Under the pieces are notes generated by a model, which was not told where the DNA came from, searched no databases, and worked only from the letters and a program-made list of their open reading frames with translations. From NCBI GenBank assembly GCA_937915725.1, contig CALGGV010000032.1, positions 1 through 21,051 on the forward strand: 21,051 nucleotides of DNA, read 5' to 3'. Source of the DNA: an uncultured Selenomonadales bacterium. GTDB lineage: Bacteria > Bacillota > Negativicutes > Selenomonadales > Selenomonadaceae. A program made the translations under genes and the position numbers. Of this stretch, positions 1 to 6,042 are shown piece by piece. Position 1 is the first letter of the stretch. Every line of letters begins with the position of its first letter.

Positions 1-965
1 GCAACGATTTAAGATTTTCTTGGCAGCGCGTTGAATCTGCGCGAAACTTTGCAAACAAAATTTGGAATGCCTCAAGGTTTTTGTTAATGAATCTTGAAAA
101 TTTCGACGCTGATTTTAAACCGGCTGAAAGTGATTTAACTTTGGCTGACAAGTGGATAATTTCCCGCTTAAATCGCACGGCAAAAAGTGTTACAGAAAAT
201 CTTGATAAATTTGAGTTGGGAGAATCAGCGCGGCTTATGTACGATTTTATTTGGTCGGAGTTTTGCGATTGGTACATTGAATTGATTAAGGCGCGTTTGT
301 ACGGCGAAGACGCCCGCGCAAAGTCTACCGCGCTTTACATTTTAAATACCGTGCTTGAAAAATCCTTGCGCCTCCTTCATCCGTTTATGCCGTTTTTAAC
401 TGAAATTATTCGCCAAAAGTTGCCCAATGCTGAAGGAAGTATAATGCTTGCAAAATGGGTAGAGGCGGGCGAAATTGACGACGCGGCAGAAAATCAAATG
501 CAAATTTTTATTGAAATTATAAAAGTTATTCGCAATTTGAAAAATGAAGTTGGCGTCGAGCCGCGCAAAAAATCTGAAGTTGTTTTAAAAATTGCCAATA
601 CCGAAATTTTGGAAATTGTAAAATCCAATGTAAATTATGTTTCGGAACTTGCCGCCGCTGAGCCTGTAACTTTTTCAAGTGAAAAGCCGCAACACGCACT
701 TACCGGCGTTGCAGGCGGCGTTGAAATTTTCTTGCCGCTCCAAAATCTTATCGACACTGAAAAAGAAATTGCCCGCCTTACCAAAGAACTTGAAAAACTC
801 AAAAAAGGTATTGCCTCAACTGAAGGCAAACTCAAAAATGAAAAATTCATAAGCAAAGCTCCCGCTGAAGTTGTACAAGCCGAAAAAGAAAAACTTGCAG
901 CCGCACAGGAAAAAATTTCGTCAGTCGAATCCAGAATTGAACAACTCAAAAATTTAGGAGATTAA
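1..965 (+). CDS. valS: Valyl-tRNA synthetase, C-terminal part (5' end outside window)
   Basis: Class I aminoacyl-tRNA synthetase that charges tRNA(Val); cytosolic. The reading frame is open from base 3, so the ATG-like codons near 81 are internal. The first visible residues include FSWQRVESARNFANKIWNAS, typical of the junction between the ValS catalytic core and the anticodon-binding domain. The helical anticodon-binding domain follows (for example FIWSEFCDWYIEL). The last 70 or so residues are a Lys/Glu-rich coiled coil, the tRNA-binding arm characteristic of ValS, with the usual KFISKAPAEVV segment. The catalytic core with HIGH and KMSKS lies upstream of the window. The stop is followed two bases later by a methylase start, and that gene's ribosome binding site lies inside the last valS codons, so the two are probably co-transcribed. 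Confidence 0.97.
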   Translation, partial: NDLRFSWQRVESARNFANKIWNASRFLLMNLENFDADFKPAESDLTLADKWIISRLNRTAKSVTENLDKFELGESARLMYDFIWSEFCDWYIELIKARLYGEDARAKSTALYILNTVLEKSLRLLHPFMPFLTEIIRQKLPNAEGSIMLAKWVEAGEIDDAAENQMQIFIEIIKVIRNLKNEVGVEPRKKSEVVLKIANTEILEIVKSNVNYVSELAAAEPVTFSSEKPQHALTGVAGGVEIFLPLQNLIDTEKEIARLTKELEKLKKGIASTEGKLKNEKFISKAPAEVVQAEKEKLAAAQEKISSVESRIEQLKNLGD

Positions 966-967
966 AT

Positions 968-1759
968 TTGTCACGCTATAACGATATTGATATTGGCAAC
1001 TGGAAAAATTACGGCGATATTGAAACTGATTCTTTGTGGATTATTGACAAGCGGGACAATTCCGGCGCACATTCCGGCGATTATCACGGAAATTTTGTTC
1101 CGCAAATTCCCTATCAACTTTTCAGCCGCTATACAAAAAAAGGCGATTGGATTTTAGATCCGTTTATGGGGAGCGGCACTTCACTTATCGAGGCGCAAAG
1201 AATGAAAAGAAACGCCATAGGAATTGATTTGCAACAAAAAATTATTGACGCCGCAAAAGTTAAAATTGCTGAAGAATATAATTCAAATTCAAAAATTTTT
1301 ACGTTTTGCGGCGACAGTTCAACCATTGATATTAAAAATTGCCTTGAGGTTGCAGGCGTTGATAAGGTACAATTTATAATTTTTCATCCTCCCTACTGGG
1401 ATATAATTAAATTTTCTGACAGCCTGCAAGATTTATCTAATTGCGTAAGTCTCGAAGATTTTTTAAAAAGTTTTGGTAAAATTATTGAAAATACGGCGGC
1501 GTTTCTTGAAAAAAACAGATATTGCGCCGTCGTTATTGGCGATAAATATGCAAACAGTCAAGTTGTACCGCTCGGCTTTTACTGTATGAATTTATTTCTG
1601 GAAAAAAATTTTCTGATGAAGGCGATTATTGTAAAAAATTTCGGTGAAACAAAGGGTAAAGCAAATCAGCAGGCAATTTGGCGTTATCGTGCACTGAAAA
1701 ACGATTTTTACATTTTCAAGCACGAATATATTTTTGTTTTCAAGAAAATCAAGGATTAA
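968..1759 (+). CDS. DNA N4-cytosine/N6-adenine methyltransferase of a type II R-M system
   Basis: Predicted modification enzyme, 263 aa, using S-adenosylmethionine to methylate an exocyclic amino group. The SAM-binding motif I is DPFMGSGT at residues 64-71 and the catalytic motif IV is HPPYW at 140-144. Having motif I before motif IV with little sequence between them leaves the target-recognition region ill-defined. The N-terminal stretch (GDIETDSLWIIDKRDNSGAH) is rich in charged and aromatic residues. The start is TTG at 968, seven bases after AGGAG at 956-960 within the valS end. The gene ends tail-to-tail with the endonuclease gene on the other strand, overlapping it by 11 bases (1749-1759). 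The methylase class (N4C or N6A) and the target cannot be decided from the motifs. Pairing with the endonuclease is inferred from adjacency and the controller gene. Confidence 0.88.
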   Translation: MSRYNDIDIGNWKNYGDIETDSLWIIDKRDNSGAHSGDYHGNFVPQIPYQLFSRYTKKGDWILDPFMGSGTSLIEAQRMKRNAIGIDLQQKIIDAAKVKIAEEYNSNSKIFTFCGDSSTIDIKNCLEVAGVDKVQFIIFHPPYWDIIKFSDSLQDLSNCVSLEDFLKSFGKIIENTAAFLEKNRYCAVVIGDKYANSQVVPLGFYCMNLFLEKNFLMKAIIVKNFGETKGKANQQAIWRYRALKNDFYIFKHEYIFVFKKIKD

Positions 1760-2354
1760 TTTTTTCCTGCAAATGTTTTTTAAATTCTAACGGGTCATAC
1801 CAATAACAGCCGATGCAAGCATTTTCTTCGCCGTGATGTTCGGCAACGCCGTAATAATAAGACATAGGATAACCTAAAAGTTTGGCGTCGTATCTTTTGC
1901 CGCTTGCTTTACATTCTTTGCAAAATTGCCTTTTGGCGTCGTTTGCGGCTTTACTTAAAGGTTGAAAATCTGAAAGTTTTTGATTTTCGTTTTGCATTAC
2001 GCGGGATTCATTTTTCATTCCGTTTTTGTGATCAACTTCAGGATTTGAAGTTCCAAGAATTACACAACGCCGCGAGCGAATTTCCTTTTTTATCGCAGCG
2101 TTGATATATTGCGTTGAGTTATCATCGTTAAAACCGGCAAGCCTTATGGCGTCAATTCCGTTACCGCTTGTTCGATTTTTATCAAATTCAATCTTAAATT
2201 TTTTTGCAAGTGTTGATTCTTTACGCGCCCAAGATGCACCGTTTCCAAATTTTAATTCTGCATATTCGCCGACAAATTCGCCAACCAATACCCAGCGGCT
2301 AAATCCTAATTCGTTAGGTTGCGCCAATTTCAAAAATAATTCAGTTTTTGTCAT
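1749..2354 (-). CDS. HNH-type restriction endonuclease (type II R-M partner)
   Basis: Probable 201-aa restriction enzyme with a beta-beta-alpha-metal (HNH) site. Visible are VDHKNG at 107-112, with the candidate general-base His109, and LSKAANDAKRQ at 133-143, with the central Asn138. Two Cys pairs, FCKEC (C145, C148) and ACIGC (C180, C183), probably bind structural zinc. An open frame extends upstream to 2492, but I prefer ATG at 2354: GGAGA lies at 2361-2365, about seven bases before it, whereas the ATG at 2360 is too close. The start lies inside the end of the controller gene in another frame (14-base overlap), the usual C-R arrangement. Context supports a restriction role; a stand-alone HNH nuclease is less likely. 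The target sequence is not readable from the protein. Confidence 0.82.
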   Translation of the reverse strand: MTKTELFLKLAQPNELGFSRWVLVGEFVGEYAELKFGNGASWARKESTLAKKFKIEFDKNRTSGNGIDAIRLAGFNDDNSTQYINAAIKKEIRSRRCVILGTSNPEVDHKNGMKNESRVMQNENQKLSDFQPLSKAANDAKRQFCKECKASGKRYDAKLLGYPMSYYYGVAEHHGEENACIGCYWYDPLEFKKHLQEKINP

Positions 2355-2565
2355 TGTCATTCTCCAAAAAAAGTCTGTATGTTTCAATTTCGAGAGCGTC
2401 AGTGATTTTTTGAATATTGCCAAGAGAAATGCTACGTTGTCCCCTTTCAATATCGCTGATATAAGTTCTGTGAAGAGCGCACAATTCAGCAAATTTTTCT
2501 TGTGAAATACCGCGTTTTAATTTGTAATTGCGTAAATTTTTTCCAAAAACTTCCAATATATTCAA
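2341..2565 (-). CDS. Controller (C) protein of the R-M system, HTH XRE family
   Basis: 74-aa helix-turn-helix protein, almost entirely one XRE/Cro-type DNA-binding domain: KNLRNYKLKRGISQEKFAEL, then LHRTYISDIERGQRSISL and a closing helix. The TYISDIERGQRSISL segment is strongly characteristic of R-M controller proteins, which autoactivate their own gene and the following endonuclease gene so that restriction lags behind modification after entry into a new host. The start is TTG at 2565, preceded eight bases upstream by a perfect AGGAGG (minus strand, plus coordinates 2574-2579). The endonuclease gene overlaps its 3' end, so translational coupling is likely. It could in principle be a general XRE repressor, but size, overlap and neighbours fit a C protein well. 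Confidence 0.88.
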   Translation of the reverse strand: MNILEVFGKNLRNYKLKRGISQEKFAELCALHRTYISDIERGQRSISLGNIQKITDALEIETYRLFLENDNDKN

Positions 2566-2579
2566 AGTTAAAACCTCCT

Positions 2580-2599
2580 GTTAGGAAAAAAATTTTAAC
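2580..2599 (-). promoter_or_regulatory. Candidate operator upstream of the controller gene
   Basis: GTTA at 2580-2583 and TAAC at 2596-2599 form a short interrupted inverted repeat just upstream of the controller gene's ribosome binding site, where a C-box would be expected. A further GTTA at 2567-2570 makes a direct repeat. The arms are only four bases, the sequence does not match a classic C-box, and I could not find a convincing -35/-10 pair, so this is weak. Confidence 0.25.
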
Positions 2600-2649
2600 C
2601 GGTGGAATACAATAATTCTACATACAATGAGTTAGGAGAGGATAAAATT

Positions 2650-2928
2650 GTGAAGGGGAAAAGTTTAAGCCAATTCATTAATGACTTGCATTACAACGCC
2701 GAAACAGAATTTACTTTCAATGATAAAAAATATTTAATTTCCGGATGGATTAACGAAAACAATACCTACACGCTTGAATTGTATTCAATCGAAAAAAATC
2801 CTCAAAAATTATTTTGCTGTACAGATTTTTCAAGACAAGCGGTCGTTGAACAATTTGAAAATGCAAAGATTTTTGAAAATAAAACTATTTACGAAGTTGA
2901 AAAAAATATTACCGTAAATTATGGATAA
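2650..2928 (+). CDS. Hypothetical protein, 92 aa
   Basis: Not recognised. The protein starts with KGKSLSQFINDLHYNAETEF and has an alternating beta-like middle (KKYLISGWINENNTYTLELYS), suggesting a small alpha/beta domain. It has no signal peptide or membrane segment. I chose GTG at 2650 because GGAGAGG lies at 2635-2641 at good spacing; the frame is open back to GTG at 2602, which would add 16 residues but has no good ribosome binding site. It is divergent from the controller gene and followed 12 bases after its stop by the next gene, with which it probably forms an operon ending at the terminator near 3482. It may be cargo of the R-M segment or an older local gene. Confidence 0.7.
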   Translation: MKGKSLSQFINDLHYNAETEFTFNDKKYLISGWINENNTYTLELYSIEKNPQKLFCCTDFSRQAVVEQFENAKIFENKTIYEVEKNITVNYG

Positions 2929-2940
2929 GGAGAAAAAATT

Positions 2941-3381
2941 ATGGGCTTTTTTGACACACTTAAAGTAATGAAAGATATTGTAGTTGGCGGGATAGAATCC
3001 TTTAAAGCCGGTGAAAAATTGGATGAACTTATTGAAAAATCGTTGAGTGACTACGAAGACGTTTTGACGACTGAAGAGAAAAATTTTTATCAAGCTTATC
3101 AAAATGTTAAATCGCAGTATGAATCAAATACAGACAGCAACGAAAATCAAAATTTAATTGAAAAAATTGAAGACGCTCAAATAGCTTACCTTGAATCGCT
3201 TGAAAATAATTCTTCGTTGCCGAAGTCTTTCAGAGAAGAAATTAAAACTGCGATTGAAGAATTTAAAAAAGCTGACAATATGGCTCTGGACAGTTTGGGC
3301 GAAACTCTCGAAAAATACGCGGAAAATGATGAGCAGAAAGCCGAAGTTCGCAAAACGCTTGAAGAATCTAAAAGAAAATAA
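2941..3381 (+). CDS. Hypothetical protein, 146 aa, largely helical
   Basis: Not recognised. ATG at 2941 follows AAGGAGA at spacing of about seven. The first 20 residues (GFFDTLKVMKDIVVGGIESF) are amphipathic and could touch membrane, but they do not form a normal signal peptide. The rest is acidic and Lys/Glu-rich, predicted almost wholly helical with coiled-coil character (LIEKIEDAQIAYLESLE; ETLEKYAENDEQKAEVRKTL). There is no cysteine and no enzymatic motif. It lies directly behind the 92-aa gene and before an intrinsic terminator, so the two are likely one short transcription unit. Structural or scaffold roles are possible; no function is assigned. Confidence 0.72.
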   Translation: MGFFDTLKVMKDIVVGGIESFKAGEKLDELIEKSLSDYEDVLTTEEKNFYQAYQNVKSQYESNTDSNENQNLIEKIEDAQIAYLESLENNSSLPKSFREEIKTAIEEFKKADNMALDSLGETLEKYAENDEQKAEVRKTLEESKRK

Positions 3382-3481
3382 TTTTCTGATGTACAGGAAA
3401 AATTTTGTCAGTCAAACTTCAAATATAACAACTGAAAAAATTATAATTTCTTGTGATTCATTTGTAACATAAAAAATTTTT

Positions 3482-3509
3482 AAAGTCTCCTTTTGTAGGA
3501 GACTTTTTG
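3482..3509 (+). terminator. Rho-independent terminator
   Basis: A perfect 9-bp stem (AAAGTCTCC at 3482-3490 with GGAGACTTT at 3498-3506) around a 7-base loop runs into TTTTT at 3504-3508. It ends the two-gene unit 2650-3381. The 179-base gap between 3381 and 3561 otherwise shows only AT-rich sequence. Confidence 0.88.
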
Positions 3510-3560
3510 TTTGTAAATAATTAATTAAAATACTAAAATCAACTGAAAGGCAGTACTTTT

Positions 3561-3959
3561 ATGACTGTCACAAACAAGGGGATAAAATTTAATGGCAATG
3601 TCGTATATCGTATTCAAAAAGCAGAATTTGTACGTTTATTTTTAAACCTAAAAACAAAACAAGTTGCAATTCAAAAATGCCGTGAACAAGACGATTATTC
3701 AGTTTTATTTTTAACTCGCGATAAAAACTGGAATTGGAGAAATGGTGTACAACTCAATAATCAATTACTTAAACAAAAAATTCGTGATTTTATGGACTGA
3801 GATTTGGAAAATTATAACTATCGTGCGTATGGTTTTTTCTCGGAAGAAGATAACGCAGTAATTTTTGATTTAAAAAGCGCAAGAAAACTTCATAGACGCA
3901 AAATAAAAAAACTCCTGACCAAAATAGCCACGACTATTAAACTATGGCGTAAACATTAA
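3561..3959 (+). pseudogene. Small gene interrupted by in-frame TGA at 3798-3800
   Basis: ATG at 3561 after GAAAGG opens a 79-aa frame that stops at TGA 3798-3800. The same frame then continues open to TAA at 3957-3959 with plausible sequence (DLENYNYRAYGFFSEEDNAVIFDL). The two halves together make a protein of about 132 residues. Clostridial small proteins as I remember them have a C-terminal pattern of W-D-x-x-x-x-Y-x-x-x-G-x-x-x-E-E-D-x-x-x-F-D-L, so the TGA sits where a Trp codon (TGG) would be expected. I read this as a nonsense mutation that truncates the protein. Whether the 79-aa product alone works is unknown. The part after 3800 has no good ribosome binding site of its own. The family's function is not known to me. 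The gene stands at the head of a stretch of damaged genes. Confidence 0.6.
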
Positions 3960-3973
3960 AAGGAGTGATGCTT

Positions 3974-4108
3974 TTGATTGTAAAAAAAATGCACCTTAAA
4001 AACTCAAAGTGCGTGAAATATAAATTTAATAATAGCAAATATATTTTATCATATTCACGCACTCGGTCAAGAAAAAATATTAATTTTATTGACGAGGTGA
4101 ATTTATGA
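3974..4108 (+). CDS. Very small ORF, 44 aa, coupled to the DUF4417 gene
   Basis: TTG at 3974 lies eight bases after AGGAG (3961-3965), and the frame ends at TGA 4106-4108, overlapping the next gene's ATG at 4105 as ATGA. An ATG at 3968 in the same frame is too close to the ribosome binding site. The peptide is very basic (Lys/Arg-rich, HLKNSKCVKYKFNNSKYILS) and unrecognised. The ribosome binding site and coupling favour translation, perhaps as a leader peptide. Against it, the ORF is built around a 10-bp inverted repeat (4008-4063), so it may only be a passenger of a structured or mobile sequence. Confidence 0.4.
   Translation: MIVKKMHLKNSKCVKYKFNNSKYILSYSRTRSRKNINFIDEVNL
4008..4063. repeat. 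Inverted repeat, 10-bp arms, AT-rich centre
   Basis: AGTGCGTGAA at 4008-4017 is perfectly complementary to TTCACGCACT at 4054-4063. The 36 bases between are almost pure A/T and allow weak further pairing. There is no T-run after the 3' arm (CGGTC follows), so it is not a terminator. It could be an operator or mRNA structure ahead of the DUF4417 gene, or a small palindromic mobile remnant. Confidence 0.6.
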
Positions 4109-4725
4109 AAAAGAATAATTTTGACGAAGGTTTCAATTTGGAATTAGTAGAAAATGCCTTTTTCGACGGTGAATTGGAAATTCCAATAATTAATCCGCCT
4201 GAAAAAATAATTATTCATTCGGAAATGATTCCGTTTTCAAAACGTAACCGCAGTAAAGATTTTTCAGAGTGTCTTGTTTTTTATGAGCACGATGTAAATT
4301 TTGCTGAAGTTATTCGTAATCCTGCTGAATTGAAAGAAGATATTCTGCGTTTTAAATTTATGACTACGCCGGATGATTCACTTTACCGTGACGCGCCATT
4401 GACTGCCCAAATTGCAAATGTTTATAGAAATAGAGCTATTGGGCACTTTTTTCAAAAATTAGGTATGTACGTTATTACAAATGTACGCTGGGGCGATGAA
4501 CGCAGTTATACCACCGAAATTTTGCCGGAAAAATTCGCATTTTTAGGTGCACCAAAAAATAGTATCGTTTCAATCGGAACTTACGGTTGCGTCAAGGATA
4601 AAGACAATGCATATTACTTTCGCGCAGGGCTTGAGGCTATGCTTGAGGAATTGACGCCGCAAGTTGTACTCGTTTATGGCAGTATGCCAAAAAAAATTTT
4701 TGACGGCGTTAAACACAAAACTTAA
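4105..4725 (+). CDS. DUF4417-type protein, slightly truncated at the C-terminus
   Basis: 206 aa, resembling the DUF4417 family common in phages and other mobile DNA; its biochemical role is unknown. Recognisable segments are PFSKRNRSKDF (43-53), DDSLYRDAPLTAQIANVYRN (90-109), the RAIGHFFQKLG stretch (110-120), ITNVRWGDERSY (124-135) and SIGTYGCVKDKDNAYYF (156-172). ATG at 4105 follows GAGGTG at good spacing. After the TAA at 4723-4725 the same frame reads FVNYPDWISKVRKKVG and stops at 4774-4776; this looks like the family's natural C-terminus, so the TAA is probably a recent nonsense change removing about 16 residues. It sits directly ahead of an EndoU toxin remnant. The truncation may or may not abolish function. 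Confidence 0.75.
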   Translation: MKKNNFDEGFNLELVENAFFDGELEIPIINPPEKIIIHSEMIPFSKRNRSKDFSECLVFYEHDVNFAEVIRNPAELKEDILRFKFMTTPDDSLYRDAPLTAQIANVYRNRAIGHFFQKLGMYVITNVRWGDERSYTTEILPEKFAFLGAPKNSIVSIGTYGCVKDKDNAYYFRAGLEAMLEELTPQVVLVYGSMPKKIFDGVKHKT

Positions 4726-4776
4726 TTTGTCAATTATCCCGACTGGATTTCAAAAGTTAGAAAGAAGGTCGGCTAA

Positions 4777-5269
4777 ATGGGTACAGGTAAACCCGGACGT
4801 AACCTCAATACCAAAGGTGGTAGTGCTCGGAGTGTTAGTGATTTTGCGCTTGTTCATTTAATCGAAGGTGATTTTACAAAGCCAATGCGCAAAAGAGATC
4901 GCCTTCGCCTTAAAAGCGGCGGACACGGCGAAAAAGGACGACTTCTGCTTGAAAAATATGGATACAATATAATATCGTAAAGACTTATCCAAATGGCGTT
5001 AGAGTTGGAAATATCCCCGACCATACAAAAAAATTAAAAAAACAGGAATAGGGCAGTCGTGATTTCCTGTAAATTGGACTCCAAAAGATATTCGTCGCGC
5101 CGGTGAACACGTTGCAGGGCTTAGAAAAAATCGTCACGTTCCAGACGGAAAAATTTCATATGGAATGTACAAGGGGGTTAGAGTTGGAGTTATTCGCACT
5201 AATGGGAGAATAGCTACTATTTTTCCAGATTCCATACAACCTACAAAAAAAGGAGGCAATAAACATTGA
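4777..5269 (+). pseudogene. Bacterial EndoU-type nuclease toxin, inactivated
   Basis: Once reading-frame breaks are bridged, this is a bacterial EndoU nuclease domain, an RNase toxin module known from contact-dependent inhibition and phage- or polymorphic-toxin loci. ATG at 4777 gives SDFALVHLIEGDFTK, SGGHGEKG (candidate catalytic His50) and KYGYNII, then runs into TAA at 4978-4980. The family pattern resumes from 4977 in another frame (VKTYPNGVRVGNIPDH), shifts again in the A-run at 5036-5042, reads TGIGQS, hits TGA at 5060-5062 where Trp is expected before FPVNW, then continues RRAGEHVAGL (second His, codon 5108-5110), KGVRVGVIRTNGRIATIFPD and stops at 5267-5269. Two frameshifts plus one nonsense codon make a functional product very unlikely. 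The final stop overlaps the next gene's TTG start, the classic toxin-immunity arrangement. Confidence 0.85.
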
Positions 5270-5604
5270 ACGTTGAAGAACTTAAAGCAATAGTAGCCGA
5301 ACGAATACGCATTGGAGACGAAACGCAAGATGAATGGGACTATGGAATTGAACAGTGCTGGAAAAAAGAAATTGAAATTCTTAGCCGTGATATGACGGCA
5401 ACCATCAATTTTATTGAAAATGAATGTGACGACAAAACTTTTTGCTGGATAGGTGAAGTTTTTGATGATGTCGCCGAACGCACGCAAAGCAAAGATTTTC
5501 TCGCGGCTATAACTAAACGCGCCGCAAAAGTTGTTGATCCTGAAGAAAGACGCAGTGTTGAAATTGATATTCGCTACGCAAGCTATAAATTCGACGACGA
5601 TTAA
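5266..5604 (+). CDS. Probable immunity protein for the EndoU toxin
   Basis: 112 aa, acidic and helical. TTG at 5266 is preceded nine bases upstream by a perfect AGGAGG (5251-5256) and overlaps the EndoU stop (TTGA), so it was translationally coupled to the toxin. Notable segments are DETQDEWDYGIEQCWKKEIE, NECDDKTFCWIGEVFDDVAE and RRSVEIDIRYAS. There is no signal peptide or membrane segment, which fits a cytosolic inhibitor. I do not recall a named family; the immunity role is inferred from position directly behind an EndoU module, small size and acidity. Unlike its partner, the frame is intact over its whole length. It may still protect against related toxins from competitors, or may simply not yet have decayed. 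Confidence 0.65.
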   Translation: MNVEELKAIVAERIRIGDETQDEWDYGIEQCWKKEIEILSRDMTATINFIENECDDKTFCWIGEVFDDVAERTQSKDFLAAITKRAAKVVDPEERRSVEIDIRYASYKFDDD

Positions 5605-5622
5605 TCAACATTTCCAAAAAAC

Positions 5623-5651
5623 TTGACAAACTATTTTACCTTTGTTATATT
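5623..5651 (+). promoter_or_regulatory. Sigma-A-type promoter of the trp operon
   Basis: TTGACA at 5623-5628 and TATATT at 5646-5651 are separated by exactly 17 bases. Transcription would start near 5658, just before Stem I of the T-box leader. This is the only strong promoter I see for the trp genes up to trpB. Confidence 0.85.
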
Positions 5652-5657
5652 ACGCAA

Positions 5658-6042
5658 TATAAAAATTTAAACCGTTGACGCGGAGATAACGGCGAAAAAT
5701 GCCTGTACAGAGAGTCCACGTTGCTGAGAGTTGGATCAGATACAGTTCGTCAAATGGACCGCCGAGGGCGCAGTGAAATTTTAGTGTTATAGTTTGATAG
5801 TGGAGTGGTGGTATAGTTTTTACTATTAAACTACAAAACTACCACACTATCCCACTAAAAAAGTATGAGGCGACGTGGGGCGTACGTTAATCGCCGGAAG
5901 TATGATTGTACTTCGCTAAGCGCACGAAATTTTTTCCGTGAAACAGGGTGGCACCGCGGATTTTATATTTAAATTCGTCCCTGACAGGATTTTTTATTCT
6001 GTCGGGGGCTTTTTAGTTTCCGGCAAATTTGGAGGTTTTTAT
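5658..6042 (+). promoter_or_regulatory. T-box riboswitch leader, tRNA(Trp)-responsive
   Basis: This leader fills the gene-free stretch 5605-6042. It has the Stem I signature with a GGAGATAA loop-E-like strand near 5682 and a distal CTGAGAG-type loop near 5724. On the 3' side TGG at 5755-5757 precedes A-CCGC in the specifier position, which reads as a Trp codon. The conserved T-box core GGGTGGCACCGCGG lies at 5946-5959. Its TGGC (5949-5952) would pair with the acceptor end of an uncharged tRNA whose discriminator base is G, as in bacterial tRNA(Trp). The terminator follows at 5977-6014. Uncharged tRNA(Trp) would stabilise the antiterminator and switch on the operon. Between Stem I and the T-box core lies a long extra hairpin (5779-5860). 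Confidence 0.93.
5977..6014 (+). terminator. Regulated terminator of the T-box leader
   Basis: GTCCCTGACAG at 5977-5987 pairs, with G-U pairs, with CTGTCGGGGGC at 5999-6009 around an AT-rich loop, followed by TTTTT at 6010-6014. The upstream T-box core can compete for the 5' arm region, giving the antiterminator. Confidence 0.85.

Noticed and set aside
3798..5062. TGA at two likely Trp positions (3798 and 5060), suggesting TGA decoded as Trp
   Set aside because: Several intact genes here end in TGA (controller, endonuclease at 1749, trpC), TGG is used for Trp throughout, and the same region also has frameshifts and a TAA nonsense codon. Decay is the simpler explanation.
5134..5487. 117-aa open frame on the minus strand
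   Set aside because: It is antisense to the EndoU remnant and its partner, which have a perfect AGGAGG and overlap.
5938..6042. N-terminal extension of trpE
   Set aside because: It would translate the T-box core and terminator; ATG at 6043 has the correct ribosome binding site.
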